From Prevotella sp. UBA4376 (GTDB lineage Bacteria; Bacteroidota; Bacteroidia; Bacteroidales; Bacteroidaceae): a stretch of 17,914 nucleotides of DNA. Shown here piece by piece: positions 1 to 7,448 of the stretch. The notes under the pieces were generated by a model. The model saw only the letters and a program-made list of their open reading frames with translations. It was not told the DNA's origin and searched no databases. The stretch lies in the NCBI GenBank assembly GCA_002391185.1, contig DGRY01000201.1:1-17914 (forward strand), written 5' to 3'. The translations under genes were made by a program, and so were the position numbers. How positions within the stretch are numbered: position 1 is the first letter of the stretch; each line of letters opens with the position of its first letter.

Positions 1-23
1 GCCTAACGGCTCAAACCTTTTTA

Positions 24-113
24 GAGAAAAACCTCGGTGCCTTGCACCGAAAACCCTAACGAAATAGAGATAGTAGCATCTAAACTCTATATAAGGTTTT
101 TAAGGTTTTTCTC
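24..113. repeat. 11-bp inverted repeat enclosing a CTT-loop hairpin
   Basis: GAGAAAAACCT at 24-34 is perfectly complementary to AGGTTTTTCTC at 103-113. Directly inside it, CGGTGC-CTT-GCACCG (35-49) forms a 6-bp hairpin, and TAGAG/CTCTA arms lie further in. The right arm shares three bases (111-113) with the closing stem of the next element, so the two structures could compete or stack. Function unknown. Confidence 0.55.
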
Positions 114-234
114 AAAGCATGTTACTATCGCTTGCGATAGTGCAGAGAAAACGACAAGGGCTTTGAAAACTAGTTTTCATAAGCACGAAGGCTTTTTTCT
201 TGCATAGATGCCAAAGGCATCATAATGCTTTGAG
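111..234 (+). repeat. Cloverleaf element E5 (three hairpin arms, no shared leader)
   Basis: CTCAAAGCAT (111-120) pairs perfectly with ATGCTTTGAG (225-234). Between them lie three hairpins: ACTATCGC-TT-GCGATAGT (124-141); a longer arm with GCTT/AAGC and TGAAAAC-TA-GTTTTCA (160-184); and GATGCC-AAA-GGCATC (207-221). The run GTTTTCTTT follows. Length (124 nt), arm number and the TTTTC-stem-TTTTCTT bracketing match the four elements at 13.7-16.4 kb, but the conserved leader is missing upstream. It is probably a diverged relative. Confidence 0.6.
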
Positions 235-255
235 GGTTTTCTTTGTTTTTTTAAG

Positions 256-308
256 TTTATCATTTTTCATTTATCATTTATCCTTTAGCGAAGCGCTCCG
301 CTTCGCGC
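256..308. repeat. ATT-rich hairpin module (copy a) abutting a stop codon
   Basis: On the plus strand, repeated TTTATCATTT-like units run into TTTAGC and an 8-bp hairpin GCGAAGCG-CTC-CGCTTCGC (288-306). The last GC touches the stop codon (309-311) of the minus-strand gene. In transcription direction the hairpin therefore follows the stop at once. Without a T-run it is not a classic terminator, but it may protect or end the mRNA 3' end. Related copies lie at 1504-1598, 4775-4836 and 7449-7513. Confidence 0.65.
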
Positions 309-1424
309 TTACTCCACCTTACTTACCCTCAAATCGCCTGTGCCATCACCTGCAATCTTCACTGTTACATAGTATTCATAGTTGCGAATAAGTGAGAAGC
401 GATCGTAGGCAATAACATTGTCAGCCCCTACTCCACCAAGGTAAACCCTATAGTTGTAGGTATCACTATATCCGTCGGGGATGCCCCAGATATCAACGTA
501 TGTGGGACTTGAGCCTGTAGGAATATTAGCATCGTGACGGTCGGTGGCTTTACGTGCTGCAAGGTTTCGACCTGCATAGTTTTCAAACACGTAATACGAT
601 TTCTTAATCACGTTCTGTCGCTGTGCAGCCTCGTCATTATCGTCAATAATCTCTGCAGGCAGAGAGCCGTAGCCCACATCATTAACATTCTCGTCCTTAG
701 AAAAAAGGTAGGCTATCTTTGGAACGTTCCACACCTTGTATCGTCTAATCCTCATCTTCTGTGGAATGATGTTAAGAGTTATCTTTGTGCACTGGCGGAA
801 CAAGCGCAGAGTAACATTGGTGAGACCGTTGTTTGCCACAGTAACCTCAACGGCATCGCTCACCATAATAGGTGCTGTTGTGCTCACATTGCACAATGGT
901 GTTCCCTTCTTGGTGTAGAGCGAGTATTCACCTGCTCCAATGCGCGACACATCATCGGGGTCGGAAGGATAAACAGCTATCGACTTAAAATCATCCTCGT
1001 TGAGGTTCTTACCCGGAGAAATGTCAAATAGATCGCCGCTACCAATATTGGCAATGGCATATATCCTCACCGTCTTGTTCTTGGCAGTCTCACCAAGATT
1101 GAGCAATGTGGAATAAGGATTAGCCACATACAAAGGAGAATATATCTGATAAATCATCTTTCCATAATCGGCATCACCGACATTGGCATTGAAAACCACG
1201 ATGTGCAGATTATTGATGACATTTTCATTATCCGACGCAATGGCACGAGAGCCAGCCACAGGCTTACCATCAAAGAGCACGCCCATCGGCTCCACTTCAG
1301 TGCTTACGGCAATAGTACCCGCCTTATCTGCATCGGGAGCGTAACTCTCGTCGTCAGAACAAGCGCTTGTTATGCTAAGCATAAGCAACAACCCTATTGT
1401 ATGTAAAATATTTCGAGTGTTCAT
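309..1424 (-). CDS. Fimbrial accessory lipoprotein, DUF4906-like
   Basis: A 371-residue secreted lipoprotein, probably a minor pilus subunit on the outer membrane. Residues 1-22 form a signal peptide ending in a lipobox (ITSAC, Cys22), followed by the acidic SDDES, which resembles the surface-export signal of Bacteroidota lipoproteins. Arg60 in AGSRA sits where type V pilins are cut. The C-terminal third (YYVFENYAGRN, then TYVDIWG, then RNYEYYVTVKI) resembles the DUF4906 fimbrial family as I remember it; this is recognition, not a search. The neighbouring 345-residue gene has the same layout, so the two are paralogues. It is last in the Mfa1-type set, 223 bp after its paralogue, so it may have its own leader. 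The exact role (anchor, minor or tip subunit) cannot be told. Confidence 0.75.
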   Translation of the reverse strand: MNTRNILHTIGLLLMLSITSACSDDESYAPDADKAGTIAVSTEVEPMGVLFDGKPVAGSRAIASDNENVINNLHIVVFNANVGDADYGKMIYQIYSPLYVANPYSTLLNLGETAKNKTVRIYAIANIGSGDLFDISPGKNLNEDDFKSIAVYPSDPDDVSRIGAGEYSLYTKKGTPLCNVSTTAPIMVSDAVEVTVANNGLTNVTLRLFRQCTKITLNIIPQKMRIRRYKVWNVPKIAYLFSKDENVNDVGYGSLPAEIIDDNDEAAQRQNVIKKSYYVFENYAGRNLAARKATDRHDANIPTGSSPTYVDIWGIPDGYSDTYNYRVYLGGVGADNVIAYDRFSLIRNYEYYVTVKIAGDGTGDLRVSKVE

Positions 1425-1440
1425 AAGTTTTGAATTTTAA

Positions 1441-1479
1441 AACCTCACCCCGACCCTCTCCGAGGGGAGAGGGAGAGCA
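1441..1479. repeat. AACCTCACC box with GC-rich hairpin upstream of a fimbrial start
   Basis: AACCTCACC (1441-1449) is followed by the hairpin CCCTCTCC-GA-GGGGAGAGGG. On the minus strand this lies 16 nt ahead of the ATG at 1424, in the leader. The same nonamer lies upstream of the starts at 4696 and 7333. It looks like a dispersed intergenic repeat rather than a regulator site, but its fixed place before starts is notable. Confidence 0.5.
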
Positions 1480-1503
1480 AACTGATTGAGTAACTCTATC
1501 TAT

Positions 1504-1598
1504 AAGCGCTTTGCGCTTCTTTATCATTTCTCATTTATCATTTAGCATTTAGCACGAAGTGCGCAGTATTTATCATTTAGCAATGCTATGCATTGCGC
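1504..1598. repeat. ATT-rich hairpin module (copy b), two tandem hairpin units
   Basis: The copy begins with AAGCGC-TTT-GCGCTT (1504-1518) and continues with TTTATCATTT-type units. It ends in two successive variable hairpins, each set between TTTAGC and GCGC: GCAC-GAA-GTGC (1552-1562) and GCAATGC-TAT-GCATTGC (1580-1596). The hairpins differ in sequence but both pair perfectly, so this is a modular repeat with an exchangeable stem. It fills much of the spacer between two paralogous fimbrial genes. Confidence 0.65.
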
Positions 1599-1613
1599 TA
1601 TTCTCTGTCCGTT

Positions 1614-1647
1614 AGGTCCTCCCCTCCTTCGGAGGGGTCGGGGGAGG
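1614..1647. repeat. GC-rich hairpin repeat abutting a stop codon
   Basis: Plus-strand CCCCTCC-TTC-GGAGGGG lies next to TCGGGGGAGG, which runs directly into the stop codon (1648-1650) of the minus-strand gene. Its CCCCGACCC core is shared with the repeat at 1441-1479. Transcription from the minus strand would place a strong hairpin just after the stop, without a U-run. Confidence 0.55.
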
Positions 1648-2685
1648 TTAATCCCACTCAAACCTATCATCATTTTCATCAATGTCATTGATATTGATAG
1701 TGATATAGTAGTCGCTGCCTCGCAACAGGTTATAGTAGTCGTAGTGCGACTGGTTAACATCTTCGAGCAGGTTACCAAGATAGTAGCGATAGGTTCCGTT
1801 GAGTCCATTCTTCTGCACATACACCTCAAGATATGTTGCGTTGTCAGGAGCATTGGCTGCTATGCGTGTCTTGGAGTTTGTTGCTCCAGACCTGCGTCCC
1901 TGATGATTCTCCTGTATATAATAGGTGAACTGCACGTTGGTAGGCCGTCCGCTCAAATCCACTCTTGGGAAGTTGCCATACTGACCGTCGGGGGCACTAA
2001 AGCGTGTATCTACCGTTGACGCATCATATTTCTGATGCAGATAGCCCGACAGTGGCACTTTAAACAATCGGTAGCCCGTGACGGTAAATCCGTTGATGGC
2101 ATCGCCCATCTCGGCATTTATCTCGAAATTCACCTTTGCACACTGACTGTAGAGAGTAAGACGGAAAGGAACAACACCATCGGTGATGGTAACGGGCAGC
2201 GAGTCGCTAACCATGAGCTGGCCCTGTGTGGTTAGTGCTGTTGATGATGCTCCCGCACACACATTGATGTTTCCAGCCGTGAGAGCCTCTGGCGAAGCTA
2301 TGGTGACAAACATATCGAGGAATGATGTGAGACTGGTTACATTGTCAAAAAGCGTAGGGTTATTGGTGTTGGCAACAGCATACACCTTGCATTTCTCACC
2401 CTTGTTGGTGGAGAGCCCCACTGCCATGTTAAACTTGTCAACACCGCCCTCAACAGTTTGATAACCCTTACCCGACACATTACCATTCTTATCGAAGGTG
2501 ATGACGGTGCAATCGTATATCTTACCATCGGCTTGCGCATTGATGGCACGACTTGCAACATTAGGAGCAGCCGAAAGCAAGAGATTAAGTGTGGCTTTCT
2601 GCGTTGTCAGCTCACTGGTAGCAATGTCGTTGGAACATGCTGCCACCAAACAAGCCATGGCAAAGAAAAGAATATATTTTTTCAT
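1648..2685 (-). CDS. Fimbrial accessory lipoprotein, DUF4906-like (paralogue)
   Basis: A 345-residue lipoprotein. The signal peptide ends at LVAAC (Cys17), and VASRA (Arg46) is a plausible processing site. After the first strands comes VITFDKNGNV, a phrase common near the start of the mature Mfa/Fim fold. The C-terminal part has YYIQENHQGRR, then ATYLEVYVQ, then RGSDYYITINI, matching in order the motifs of the gene at 309-1424. I read both as the same accessory subunit family. The ATG at 2685 follows the 663-residue gene by only 19 bp, so the two are surely co-transcribed. It may be an anchor or minor subunit; the sequence does not settle which. Confidence 0.75.
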   Translation of the reverse strand: MKKYILFFAMACLVAACSNDIATSELTTQKATLNLLLSAAPNVASRAINAQADGKIYDCTVITFDKNGNVSGKGYQTVEGGVDKFNMAVGLSTNKGEKCKVYAVANTNNPTLFDNVTSLTSFLDMFVTIASPEALTAGNINVCAGASSTALTTQGQLMVSDSLPVTITDGVVPFRLTLYSQCAKVNFEINAEMGDAINGFTVTGYRLFKVPLSGYLHQKYDASTVDTRFSAPDGQYGNFPRVDLSGRPTNVQFTYYIQENHQGRRSGATNSKTRIAANAPDNATYLEVYVQKNGLNGTYRYYLGNLLEDVNQSHYDYYNLLRGSDYYITININDIDENDDRFEWD

Positions 2686-2704
2686 CGTCGTATGTTTTTA
2701 ATCA

Positions 2705-4696
2705 TTAGAAAGCAATAATAGCACGTACCCTGTGAGTAGTACTCTTGCTGGCGTTGGCTGCAAAGCTCAGCTTACCGTCACTGCCGAAGACAACGGTGTG
2801 GGCATCAGTTCCGTTATACTCTGATGAAGTCCAGTAGCTGTAGCCTGCTGTCGTTGCCATCTCAAACGGATCGTATGTACTTGACGGTAATGCACTCAGA
2901 CGGTTGTTGATAGACTGTGCACACTGGTTGGAAACCATGTTTGTTGTACTGCCGTCCCAACCGTAATACAAAGCATCGGCTGTTGACATCGAGCCAAGAG
3001 TGGTAAGAATTTGGAACCACTGACCAGTACTTGGCAGGAACCAACCGCTTGTGCCTGCAGGAGCTGCAACCGAATAATTACGGGCAGCCTGAGCAGCGGC
3101 ATAGGCTGTGCTGCTGAGATACTCAGTGGTATTGGTACGTCCTTCCATATCGCTGCTGCGGTCAGTATATGATGATGTTCCTGTGAGGTCGGCAAGATCT
3201 TCAATGTTTCCAGCTGGTCCCCATGTACAGGTAGCCGAACTGTTAACATCGCGCAACGCCATAGCATAGCCATGATAAGCACCATCGTTGGTACTTGGAG
3301 TTATACTGAAGATAATACCTATAGGAGTTTTGCCCGGATTGTTAGGAACACTTCCATACGAACCATCGGCAAAGAGGAAGTTGCCCACCGAGAGGTTGTC
3401 GAGGAAGTCGTAGTTCTCGTATGAGCTTCCTGAAGCCACAGTATTCACTGTGTCTATTCCAGCTATTGAACGGTCGCCCGATGTTTCACTCTGGTTCTGG
3501 CGGTCGTTCTCATGGAACTGTGCATTTACCGATTGCAACACACCAAAGGTATAGTCTTCCTCAACCTTGGTGAAATACTGGAACATATCAGGATTAGGAT
3601 TATCGTCAACATTATCAGTACCAGCATTCTTTATCATCACATTTACGCTGTAGTTATAGTTTGGATACAGCTGGAAACGTGTTGGACCACCGTTAGGAAC
3701 AACCGAACTGTTGGTGTTGTAGTTGAGATACATAGAATAGTACACAGTTTTTGACTCATCGGTGTTGGCAGGTTTATACTGTCCCTTGATGACAAGCTGT
3801 GTAGGAGTGCCAGCATTGTTAGGCATGGTGTAGAACACCAGTGCTGGCTCATTGTCGTTCCATGAGCTTGCTGTAGCAGTAAGGGTTGGACTGGTTGGCA
3901 TGAACCCACCAAGGTTGGCACCAGTACCAAGATAAGCCCTGAAGAACTCATTGTTTGATACCTCGCCTTGATAGAAGTTACGTCCTTCATTGTCGAAGAA
4001 ACGATAATCTTGCTCGGCAGCCGAGTTTGCAGTGCTGAGATACAGATACTCAGGCACATTTCTTAGGAATATCTCGGTAGGTGTAAATGTAGCATCGCCA
4101 AGAAGCATGGCATTAAGGGTGTTAAGGGTTACCTTAGCAAGCATGTGGTTTACGGGTACTGTTGCCTGGAAGGCATCGGTGCGACCAGTGACATACTGCA
4201 AGGTAGCCTTACCAAACATTGGAGCGTTGGCAGGATTGGCAATCTGATCATTGCTTGAACCACCAAGGATGGCGCGATCGATGGCTATCGTTGTCTCCTC
4301 GAAGTCAGCCAAACGGCTAATAGAGCTGAACACATTTGACGAGATGTTAACTGCGAGATATACCATGTCACCAACAGCAAGATTAGGCACACGAGTGTTG
4401 ATGAGCTGACCTGTAGGCACAACCTCCTGTATGCTCTTGGCAATACCGTTCTGTCCGAAGATGAGCAGAGTGACACGGTTAATCTGGTTCTCGGCTGCCT
4501 GTCCAGGATCAGTGGTGGCAGCAGCACGTGAGAGATTAGATGCTGTACCTATATACACCACCAGGTTGTTGCCCTCAGTGGGCTGCAACCCACTTCCTGC
4601 TGTTACTGCCTCATCTGAAGAACATGATGCAGCCAACAGCGCCATCAATACCAACAGACTACCTTTTATCAATGTTATCAAAGTTGATTGCTTCAT
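2705..4696 (-). CDS. Mfa1-type fimbrillin fused to a C-terminal lectin-like (DUF1566/Lcl-type) domain; likely tip adhesin
   Basis: At 663 residues this is far longer than ordinary fimbrillins (about 300-450). Residues 1-25 are a lipoprotein signal (LLAASC, Cys25, then SSDE). Arg57 in NLSRAA is a likely processing site. Residues of about 60-380 look like an Mfa1-type pilin: VTLLIFGQNG, then HMLAKVTL, then a PNYNYSVNVMIKN end strand. From about residue 430 a second domain begins: VGNFLFADGSYGS, GKTPIGIIF, GWFLPSTGQW, YWTSSEY and a final HRVRAIIAF. These are the hallmarks of DUF1566/Lcl C-terminal domains with a C-type-lectin-like fold. A globular domain where the donor strand would lie suits a tip subunit, which gives no strand to a further subunit. 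Ligand binding is an inference. Confidence 0.8.
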   Translation of the reverse strand: MKQSTLITLIKGSLLVLMALLAASCSSDEAVTAGSGLQPTEGNNLVVYIGTASNLSRAAATTDPGQAAENQINRVTLLIFGQNGIAKSIQEVVPTGQLINTRVPNLAVGDMVYLAVNISSNVFSSISRLADFEETTIAIDRAILGGSSNDQIANPANAPMFGKATLQYVTGRTDAFQATVPVNHMLAKVTLNTLNAMLLGDATFTPTEIFLRNVPEYLYLSTANSAAEQDYRFFDNEGRNFYQGEVSNNEFFRAYLGTGANLGGFMPTSPTLTATASSWNDNEPALVFYTMPNNAGTPTQLVIKGQYKPANTDESKTVYYSMYLNYNTNSSVVPNGGPTRFQLYPNYNYSVNVMIKNAGTDNVDDNPNPDMFQYFTKVEEDYTFGVLQSVNAQFHENDRQNQSETSGDRSIAGIDTVNTVASGSSYENYDFLDNLSVGNFLFADGSYGSVPNNPGKTPIGIIFSITPSTNDGAYHGYAMALRDVNSSATCTWGPAGNIEDLADLTGTSSYTDRSSDMEGRTNTTEYLSSTAYAAAQAARNYSVAAPAGTSGWFLPSTGQWFQILTTLGSMSTADALYYGWDGSTTNMVSNQCAQSINNRLSALPSSTYDPFEMATTAGYSYWTSSEYNGTDAHTVVFGSDGKLSFAANASKSTTHRVRAIIAF

Positions 4697-4719
4697 ATAA
4701 TTATTTCTGTTAAATTTTT

Positions 4720-4728
4720 AACCTCACC
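4720..4728. repeat. AACCTCACC box upstream of the adhesin gene
   Basis: The nonamer lies 23 nt before the ATG at 4696 when read along the minus strand. It is one of three copies upstream of starts in the Mfa1-type set (also 1441 and 7363). There is no adjacent hairpin here, unlike at 1441. Confidence 0.4.
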
Positions 4729-4774
4729 CCCAATATAATTGAAAGATGGAAAGAATGAAATATTGAAATATTTA

Positions 4775-4836
4775 AAGCGCTTTGCGCTTCTTTATCATTT
4801 CTCATTTATCGTTTATCATTTAGCACGAAGTGCGCA
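4775..4836. repeat. ATT-rich hairpin module (copy c) abutting a stop codon
   Basis: AAGCGC-TTT-GCGCTT (4775-4789) is followed by TTTATCATTT-like units, then TTTAGC and GCAC-GAA-GTGC (4823-4833). It ends at 4836, one base before the TAA (4837-4839) of the minus-strand gene. The arrangement matches copies a and d, which also sit directly at stop codons. Confidence 0.65.
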
Positions 4837-6063
4837 TTACAGCGTTGTACTCTGCTTTGCCTCCTTGTAATTACTGATAGTAATTGTTATGGTGAACTCA
4901 AGGTTCTTATCTTCCCTGTCGAGTTCTATCTCTGACACCTGCGATGCCATGGCATAGTTGCCAACGGTGAAGTTGATGGATGTCTGTGCTCCACGAGGCA
5001 CCTCGCCCGACGGCTTATCTGTTCCCGGTCCGCCTATGGTGAGGTTTAGCTCATAGCTCTTGTTAGCATCAAGACGTGAGTCGGCAGCATATTCGCTTGC
5101 ATCATCGTATTCATGATCGCCCACCGTGATCGTGTTATACACATGATTGAGGATTACTGGATAGTAAACTACCGATGTGCGATGAGTGAGTTCCTCGGTG
5201 TAAGTGCCCTTGAGCACCAGTCGGGTGGCATTGAGAGGTTCGTGCGGGAACACATAGAAATACTGCCATGTGTGGGGACTGTTCTCTTGGGGCAGCGTGA
5301 TATTACCATATCCACTGCTAAGGAAAGGCAGACTGCCTTCGACAGCCGTTTCACCAGTAGCACCCTTGATGGCTACTCCATCTTCATCACTCTCAATGAT
5401 GTCAGAATAAGAAAGTCCTTCCCAGATGTTTGCCACATGGAGGTTCATAATGGCATGCTTTTCGTTGGCACGGCACACGAAGATCTCTGTTGGTGTGAAA
5501 CTGTCACCCTCGGGGAGATTAGTAGTGATATTGGTAACACATACACGTGCAAGCAAACGTTTCAGCGACACGGTACCAGTGTAGAACGGTGTCTCATCCG
5601 TGATACTAATGGGGGTGGTGCCCATCATTGGTATTGCGGAATAGTGATTTGCTGAAAGACTAACGATAGCCTTGTCGACAAGGTCGCTCTTTTTGCTCAC
5701 CTGACGAAGTTCCTCTTCAGGCACATTAGCCACGATAAGCATCTCGCTTGCATCGGCAGAAGCAGCAAAGGTGTAAACATTACCATCCTTAAACTGAGAG
5801 TTATATAATGTTACCAGTGCACCAGTGTTATTGAATACAAAGAATGAAAGAGAGTTCAACCGCTCGTCGATGCGTCCCGACTCATCAGAAGCAGCAGGAT
5901 TCCCCACGGCACGCCCTTGAGCCTCTCTGCTTAGACGAACAGAGATCATTACACTATCCTTGCCGTTAGTCTTCTCGTCAACAGCATCAGTAGCTGTTGA
6001 GCAGGAAGCAATCATTGCAGAAATAGCAACCAAATGGAGTATGTATAAGAATAATCTTTTCAT
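4837..6063 (-). CDS. Fimbrillin family lipoprotein (Mfa1-type minor subunit)
   Basis: I chose the ATG at 6063, giving 408 residues, because it begins a textbook signal peptide (MKRLFLY..., lipobox MIASC, Cys21). The frame is open to an ATG at 6099, but that lies inside a strong hairpin and would put an odd charged stretch before the signal. Arg51 in AQGRAV is a likely processing site. The mature part has NSLSFFVFNNTGALV, then LKRLLARVCVTNI, then a TFYVFPHEP-like segment, paralleling the 394-residue gene upstream. The C-terminal residues (SEIELDREDKNLEFTITI) look like a donor-strand extension. It follows the 394-residue gene by 85 bp containing the hairpin, so its expression may be set below that of the first gene. 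Confidence 0.8.
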   Translation of the reverse strand: MKRLFLYILHLVAISAMIASCSTATDAVDEKTNGKDSVMISVRLSREAQGRAVGNPAASDESGRIDERLNSLSFFVFNNTGALVTLYNSQFKDGNVYTFAASADASEMLIVANVPEEELRQVSKKSDLVDKAIVSLSANHYSAIPMMGTTPISITDETPFYTGTVSLKRLLARVCVTNITTNLPEGDSFTPTEIFVCRANEKHAIMNLHVANIWEGLSYSDIIESDEDGVAIKGATGETAVEGSLPFLSSGYGNITLPQENSPHTWQYFYVFPHEPLNATRLVLKGTYTEELTHRTSVVYYPVILNHVYNTITVGDHEYDDASEYAADSRLDANKSYELNLTIGGPGTDKPSGEVPRGAQTSINFTVGNYAMASQVSEIELDREDKNLEFTITITISNYKEAKQSTTL

Positions 6064-6081
6064 TTCTTTGTTTTTAGAGTT

Positions 6082-6112
6082 GTCTGCGGAGAACACCATC
6101 GTCTCCGCAGAC
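6082..6112 (-). promoter_or_regulatory. Perfect 11-bp hairpin between the first and second pilin genes
   Basis: GTCTGCGGAGA (6082-6092) and TCTCCGCAGAC (6102-6112) pair perfectly around a 9-nt loop. In the minus-strand transcript the hairpin lies after the stop at 6149 and ends 18 nt before the ATG at 6063. It has no U-run, so it is not a normal intrinsic terminator. It could stabilise the upstream mRNA, lower read-through, or partly block initiation on the second gene, all ways of making less of a minor subunit. Confidence 0.6.
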
Positions 6113-6148
6113 GAGTTCTATGAAGTGAGTTTTCGTTAACCTATTCTT

Positions 6149-7333
6149 TTAGAATTTTACACTCTGTCGAATAGCAACAGGCCATTCTGCCACGTTAACA
6201 GTCAACTCAACATTGTTCTGACCAGCAGGGATTGGGTCAACATCAGCTTCTACATCGCTTGCAGTCTGACCTTCGCCAGTAATGGTGACAGCAATCTCAT
6301 AAATGCGGTTGCCGAGAATAGCACCTGTACCAGCATCAGGATTATCTGTATAGGTGATTTTTCCTTCAGCATCAGGAGCACGGTTCACAACAGCAACATA
6401 GTATTTATCCACACCAGGAGAAGGATTGTCGTTATCAATGTATTTACCCTTGATAACAATCTGTGTTTGCTGAGCAAAGACTGTATTGTTGTTTGGGAAC
6501 ACATAGAAATAAGCAGGAGTGGTGTTGCTCCAAGGTGTTGTTGCATAACTGTTGTGGAGCCATGTCTTGTTGTTTGGGTCTGCCATAAGACCGTCAACAA
6601 GAGTTTGCACTGTTGGGAAGCCCTTAAGAGTAGCAAAGGTTCCAGCCTCGGCAGCAATATCGCTGTGCATGAATGAAGACTCGCTGTTTACATTCTTCAT
6701 GAACACATCGGTAACAGTAAACGACCCACCATTAGAGAAGTTTGTGGTGATATTGTTAAGAACAACACGAGCCACCATACGGTGCAATGTAACATTTGCT
6801 GTGAATGAGTTTTCTGAAGCACCAGCAGTCAATGTTGAAGTTGAACCTACCATTGGGAGATGATTAGCAACCTGACTGAGACCATCGCCAGCAGCAGTGA
6901 CATCAAGATTAGCCATACAATCCTTGAATGATGTGAGATTCTGTCCTAAAGCAGCATCAACACTGTTCATAGGAACATTGGCAAGCACAAATACAGAAGG
7001 CTTGGTTGTGTTGAAATGAACAGTTTGTGTGATAGTGTTAGAGGTTACAGTAGGACTGGTTACCTTTGAGATTCCCTCAACCTTATTCAACTCGTTATCA
7101 TAAATCACAACTATCAGCTCATTGATTGTAGCCTCACTACCTGCGGCAACAGCTGCTGATGCTCTACCTGTAGTACTGTTTCCTGCAATTTTAAGAGTCA
7201 ACGTCTTGGTTATACCCTCTTTAAGATTAGGTGCACCACCAGTAGAGCTGTCATCACTACTGCTGCATGATGCCATCATAGCCAGGGCGAAAATGCCCAT
7301 CAAGAATACACTTAATTTTTTCATAATCTTCAT
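6149..7333 (-). CDS. Mfa1-type fimbrillin, probable major (stalk) pilin
   Basis: This 394-residue lipoprotein is first in the Mfa1-type set. The signal peptide ends in MMASC (Cys23, counting from ATG 7333), followed by SSSDDSS. A second in-frame ATG at 7324 begins MKKLSVFLMG and is equally good as a start. Arg57 in TTGRAS is a likely processing site, followed by INELIVVIYDNELNKV. HRMVARVVLNNI, then AYFYVFPNNN, then RIYEIAVTITGEG follow the Mfa1 pattern, and the protein ends in VAEWPVAIRQSVKF, like a pilin end strand. First position, ordinary length and the hairpin just downstream make it the best candidate for the abundant subunit. That is an inference; protein amounts cannot be read from sequence. 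Confidence 0.82.
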   Translation of the reverse strand: MKIMKKLSVFLMGIFALAMMASCSSSDDSSTGGAPNLKEGITKTLTLKIAGNSTTGRASAAVAAGSEATINELIVVIYDNELNKVEGISKVTSPTVTSNTITQTVHFNTTKPSVFVLANVPMNSVDAALGQNLTSFKDCMANLDVTAAGDGLSQVANHLPMVGSTSTLTAGASENSFTANVTLHRMVARVVLNNITTNFSNGGSFTVTDVFMKNVNSESSFMHSDIAAEAGTFATLKGFPTVQTLVDGLMADPNNKTWLHNSYATTPWSNTTPAYFYVFPNNNTVFAQQTQIVIKGKYIDNDNPSPGVDKYYVAVVNRAPDAEGKITYTDNPDAGTGAILGNRIYEIAVTITGEGQTASDVEADVDPIPAGQNNVELTVNVAEWPVAIRQSVKF

Positions 7334-7362
7334 GTTTAAGTTTTATAAATTATCATAATAAT

Positions 7363-7371
7363 AACCTCACC
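7363..7371. repeat. AACCTCACC box upstream of the first pilin gene
   Basis: This copy lies 29 nt before the ATG at 7333. It is followed on the plus strand by the hairpin GCGAAGT-AA-ACTTCGC (7378-7393) and an ATTGAATATTGA stretch that recurs near 14790. It belongs to the intergenic repeat mosaic of this cluster. Confidence 0.4.
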
Positions 7372-7448
7372 TCAACGCGAAGTAAACTTCGCTATTTAAT
7401 AATGAATATTGAATATTGATAAGTTCCTCTGACCAACGGGAAGAAATG

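Larger units (their letters stand above)
1..308. other. Non-coding left edge, rich in inverted repeats
   Basis: No credible gene lies in this stretch; the short reading frames here are low-complexity. It contains two nested or adjacent inverted-repeat structures (24-113 and 111-234) and then a T- and ATT-rich hairpin module that touches the stop codon of the first fimbrial gene at 309. Since the window starts inside the region, the structure may continue to the left. Confidence 0.6.

Noticed and set aside
111..234. tRNA-like or tmRNA gene suggested by the cloverleaf
   Set aside because: The closing stem is longer than an acceptor stem, arms have 2-4-nt loops, and there is no T-loop GTTC motif, anticodon loop or CCA. 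The same holds for E1-E4.
534..1031. 165-codon plus-strand frame opposite the first fimbrial gene
   Set aside because: The minus-strand frame has a clear lipoprotein signal and family motifs; the plus frame is Cys/His/Val-rich with no recognisable features.
1600..1650. Intrinsic terminators at the GC-rich hairpins after stop codons
   Set aside because: None of these hairpins is followed by a T-run in the direction of transcription, so I call them repeats and only suggest a 3'-end role.
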